From the NCBI GenBank assembly GCA_028723545.1, contig JAQYER010000020.1, positions 1-24,728 on the forward strand: 24,728 nucleotides of DNA. Direction: 5' to 3'. A program made the position numbers and the translations under genes. The notes under the pieces were generated by a model. That model did no database searches. It was not told the DNA's origin and saw only the letters and a program-made list of their open reading frames with translations. Of this stretch, positions 23,708-24,728 are shown one piece after another. Every line of letters begins with the position of its first letter. The first letter of the stretch is position 1. This stretch comes from Caryophanales bacterium (GTDB lineage Bacteria; Bacillota_I; Bacilli_A; RFN20; CAG-826).

Positions 23708-24728
23708 ATGGCTGATATACAAATCAAATTAATTGATGAAAATAGTGGCTTCATTGAAAACATTAAATCTGAAAATAATGAAATAACAATTTTAGCTCAC
23801 TATAAACCATCAAAAGGCTATTATCATGAATTCAAAATTACCGAAGCGGAATATACAAAAGGTAAACCAGTCACTCTTTATGATGAAAATGGTGAAAAAT
23901 CTGTATTAATCGATGCTTCTTTATTCGAAAGAATTAATGAATTTATTTCAAGAAACCGATCATTTTCTATTGCATCTATCAGCGTTGATCCAGTGATGAA
24001 TAGATTTCAAAATTTCGCTAATCAAGTCGCGAATTTATTTTCTAAAAATGAAGATTCTTCATTGGCAGAACCAATTCCTCAATATGAAGAAGGATATGAC
24101 GAAAAAAGCAATACTATTATTCGTTTTGCCGGAAAGAAACCAACTAAAGCATATCAAATAAGCGGTATTGATGATGTTGCAAGCAAAAACAATTGGAAAG
24201 GATGGTTATATCTTGCTCCAATTATTATTCTTGTTTCTATTTTCTCTTTATATCCTTTAATTAATACTATCTTTATTTCATTTACACAAAATTATAAATA
24301 TGCGACTGGGGTATTTGATGGATTAACATTAAAGAATTTCACTTATATTCTCGGTTTAACTCCGTCTAGTGCAGGCGCGTATGAAAGAAATTTTATTAAT
24401 TACGCATTATTGAATACGGTTATATTGGTATTTGTAACTGTTCCTGTTTCTATTGTTTTAGCTTTATTAATTTCAGTTGCATTAAATTCCATTAAATGGT
24501 TAAAAGGATTTTTACAAACAGTATTCTTCCTTCCATATGTTACAAACGCGATTGCGATTGGTATGGTTTTCTCGGTTATTTTCGATAAAAACGGGGTTAT
24601 TAACTATATATTTAATTTAGATTATTCGTGGGTTACTGGAATTGATGCGAATAGATGGAGAGCAATGATTCCTCTTTGCTTATATATTGTTTGGAACTCA
24701 TTACCATTTAAGATTTTAATTTTCTTAT
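23708..24728 (+). CDS. ABC sugar-type permease, MalF/UgpA family (3' end outside window)
   Basis: The ATG at 23708 has a GAAAGGAG SD, and the frame stays open for 340 codons to the window edge. Residues 1-163 are hydrophilic and probably cytoplasmic, with no recognised domain, and contain a beta-rich-looking start followed by an acidic linker. Then come TM1 (about 165-190, GWLYLAPIIILVSIFSLYPL), the typical MalF-type first periplasmic segment (GVFDGLTLKNFTYIL), TM2 (236-259), TM3 (268-292, FLQTVFFLPYVTNAIAIG), and the start of TM4 near 319. The EAA motif that contacts the ATPase would lie beyond the edge. Most UgpA/MalF relatives of this kind begin almost directly with TM1, so the N-terminal extension is unusual. 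It partners with the ATPase just upstream. Confidence 0.88.
   Translation, partial: MADIQIKLIDENSGFIENIKSENNEITILAHYKPSKGYYHEFKITEAEYTKGKPVTLYDENGEKSVLIDASLFERINEFISRNRSFSIASISVDPVMNRFQNFANQVANLFSKNEDSSLAEPIPQYEEGYDEKSNTIIRFAGKKPTKAYQISGIDDVASKNNWKGWLYLAPIIILVSIFSLYPLINTIFISFTQNYKYATGVFDGLTLKNFTYILGLTPSSAGAYERNFINYALLNTVILVFVTVPVSIVLALLISVALNSIKWLKGFLQTVFFLPYVTNAIAIGMVFSVIFDKNGVINYIFNLDYSWVTGIDANRWRAMIPLCLYIVWNSLPFKILIFL

Overview
This window comes from an AT-rich, low-G+C bacterium of the Bacillota/Mycoplasmatota (Mollicutes-like) kind. Every gene lies on the + strand. Several features point this way: the gene order L11-L1-L10-L7/L12-methyltransferase-RpoB-RpoC-S12-S7-EF-G-EF-Tu, strong AGGAGG ribosome binding sites, and an L11 with a short proline-poor N-terminal segment. 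RpoB also carries Asn at the main rifampicin position, and the sugar-type ABC ATPase has a very large insertion; I associate both with Mollicutes from memory. Trp is written TGG throughout the genes read, no TGA interrupts any gene, and one gene ends in TGA, so the organism appears to use the standard bacterial code rather than the mycoplasma code. The exact lineage is inference; an uncultured relative of Acholeplasma or a gut Bacilli lineage of RF39 type would fit.

Positions 1-404 hold the possible tail of an upstream membrane protein, a terminator, a promoter with an extended -10, and a structured leader whose last hairpin looks like an L1-binding autoregulatory site. Positions 405-10873 are the ribosomal-protein/RNA polymerase cluster: rplK, rplA, an L10 leader RNA, rplJ, rplL, an RsmC-type 16S rRNA methyltransferase, rpoB and rpoC, closed by a strong terminator. 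Positions 10921-14180 form the str operon (rpsL, rpsG, fusA) behind its own consensus promoter and hairpin-containing leader. tuf follows (14278-15456) with its own promoter and a strong terminator. nusG/secE are not directly upstream of rplK, and no L7Ae-like gene lies between rpoC and rpsL.

The second part (15548-24728) is accessory and membrane-centred. A tight three-gene operon (15548-19259) encodes two RDD-family membrane proteins, each with an unusually large extracytoplasmic loop, and a lipoprotein of the 5'-nucleotidase/UshA family. A second operon (from 19405, with a consensus promoter carrying operator-like dyads) encodes a 778-residue surface protein with an LRR_5/BspA-like stretch and three C-terminal membrane segments. 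It continues with a MalK/UgpC-type ATPase carrying an insertion of about 270 residues, and a MalF/UgpA-type permease with an N-terminal cytoplasmic extension of about 160 residues that runs off the window. The unusual additions to all three proteins suggest a modified importer complex. No RNA genes (tRNA, rRNA), insertion sequences, CRISPR arrays or phage genes were seen.
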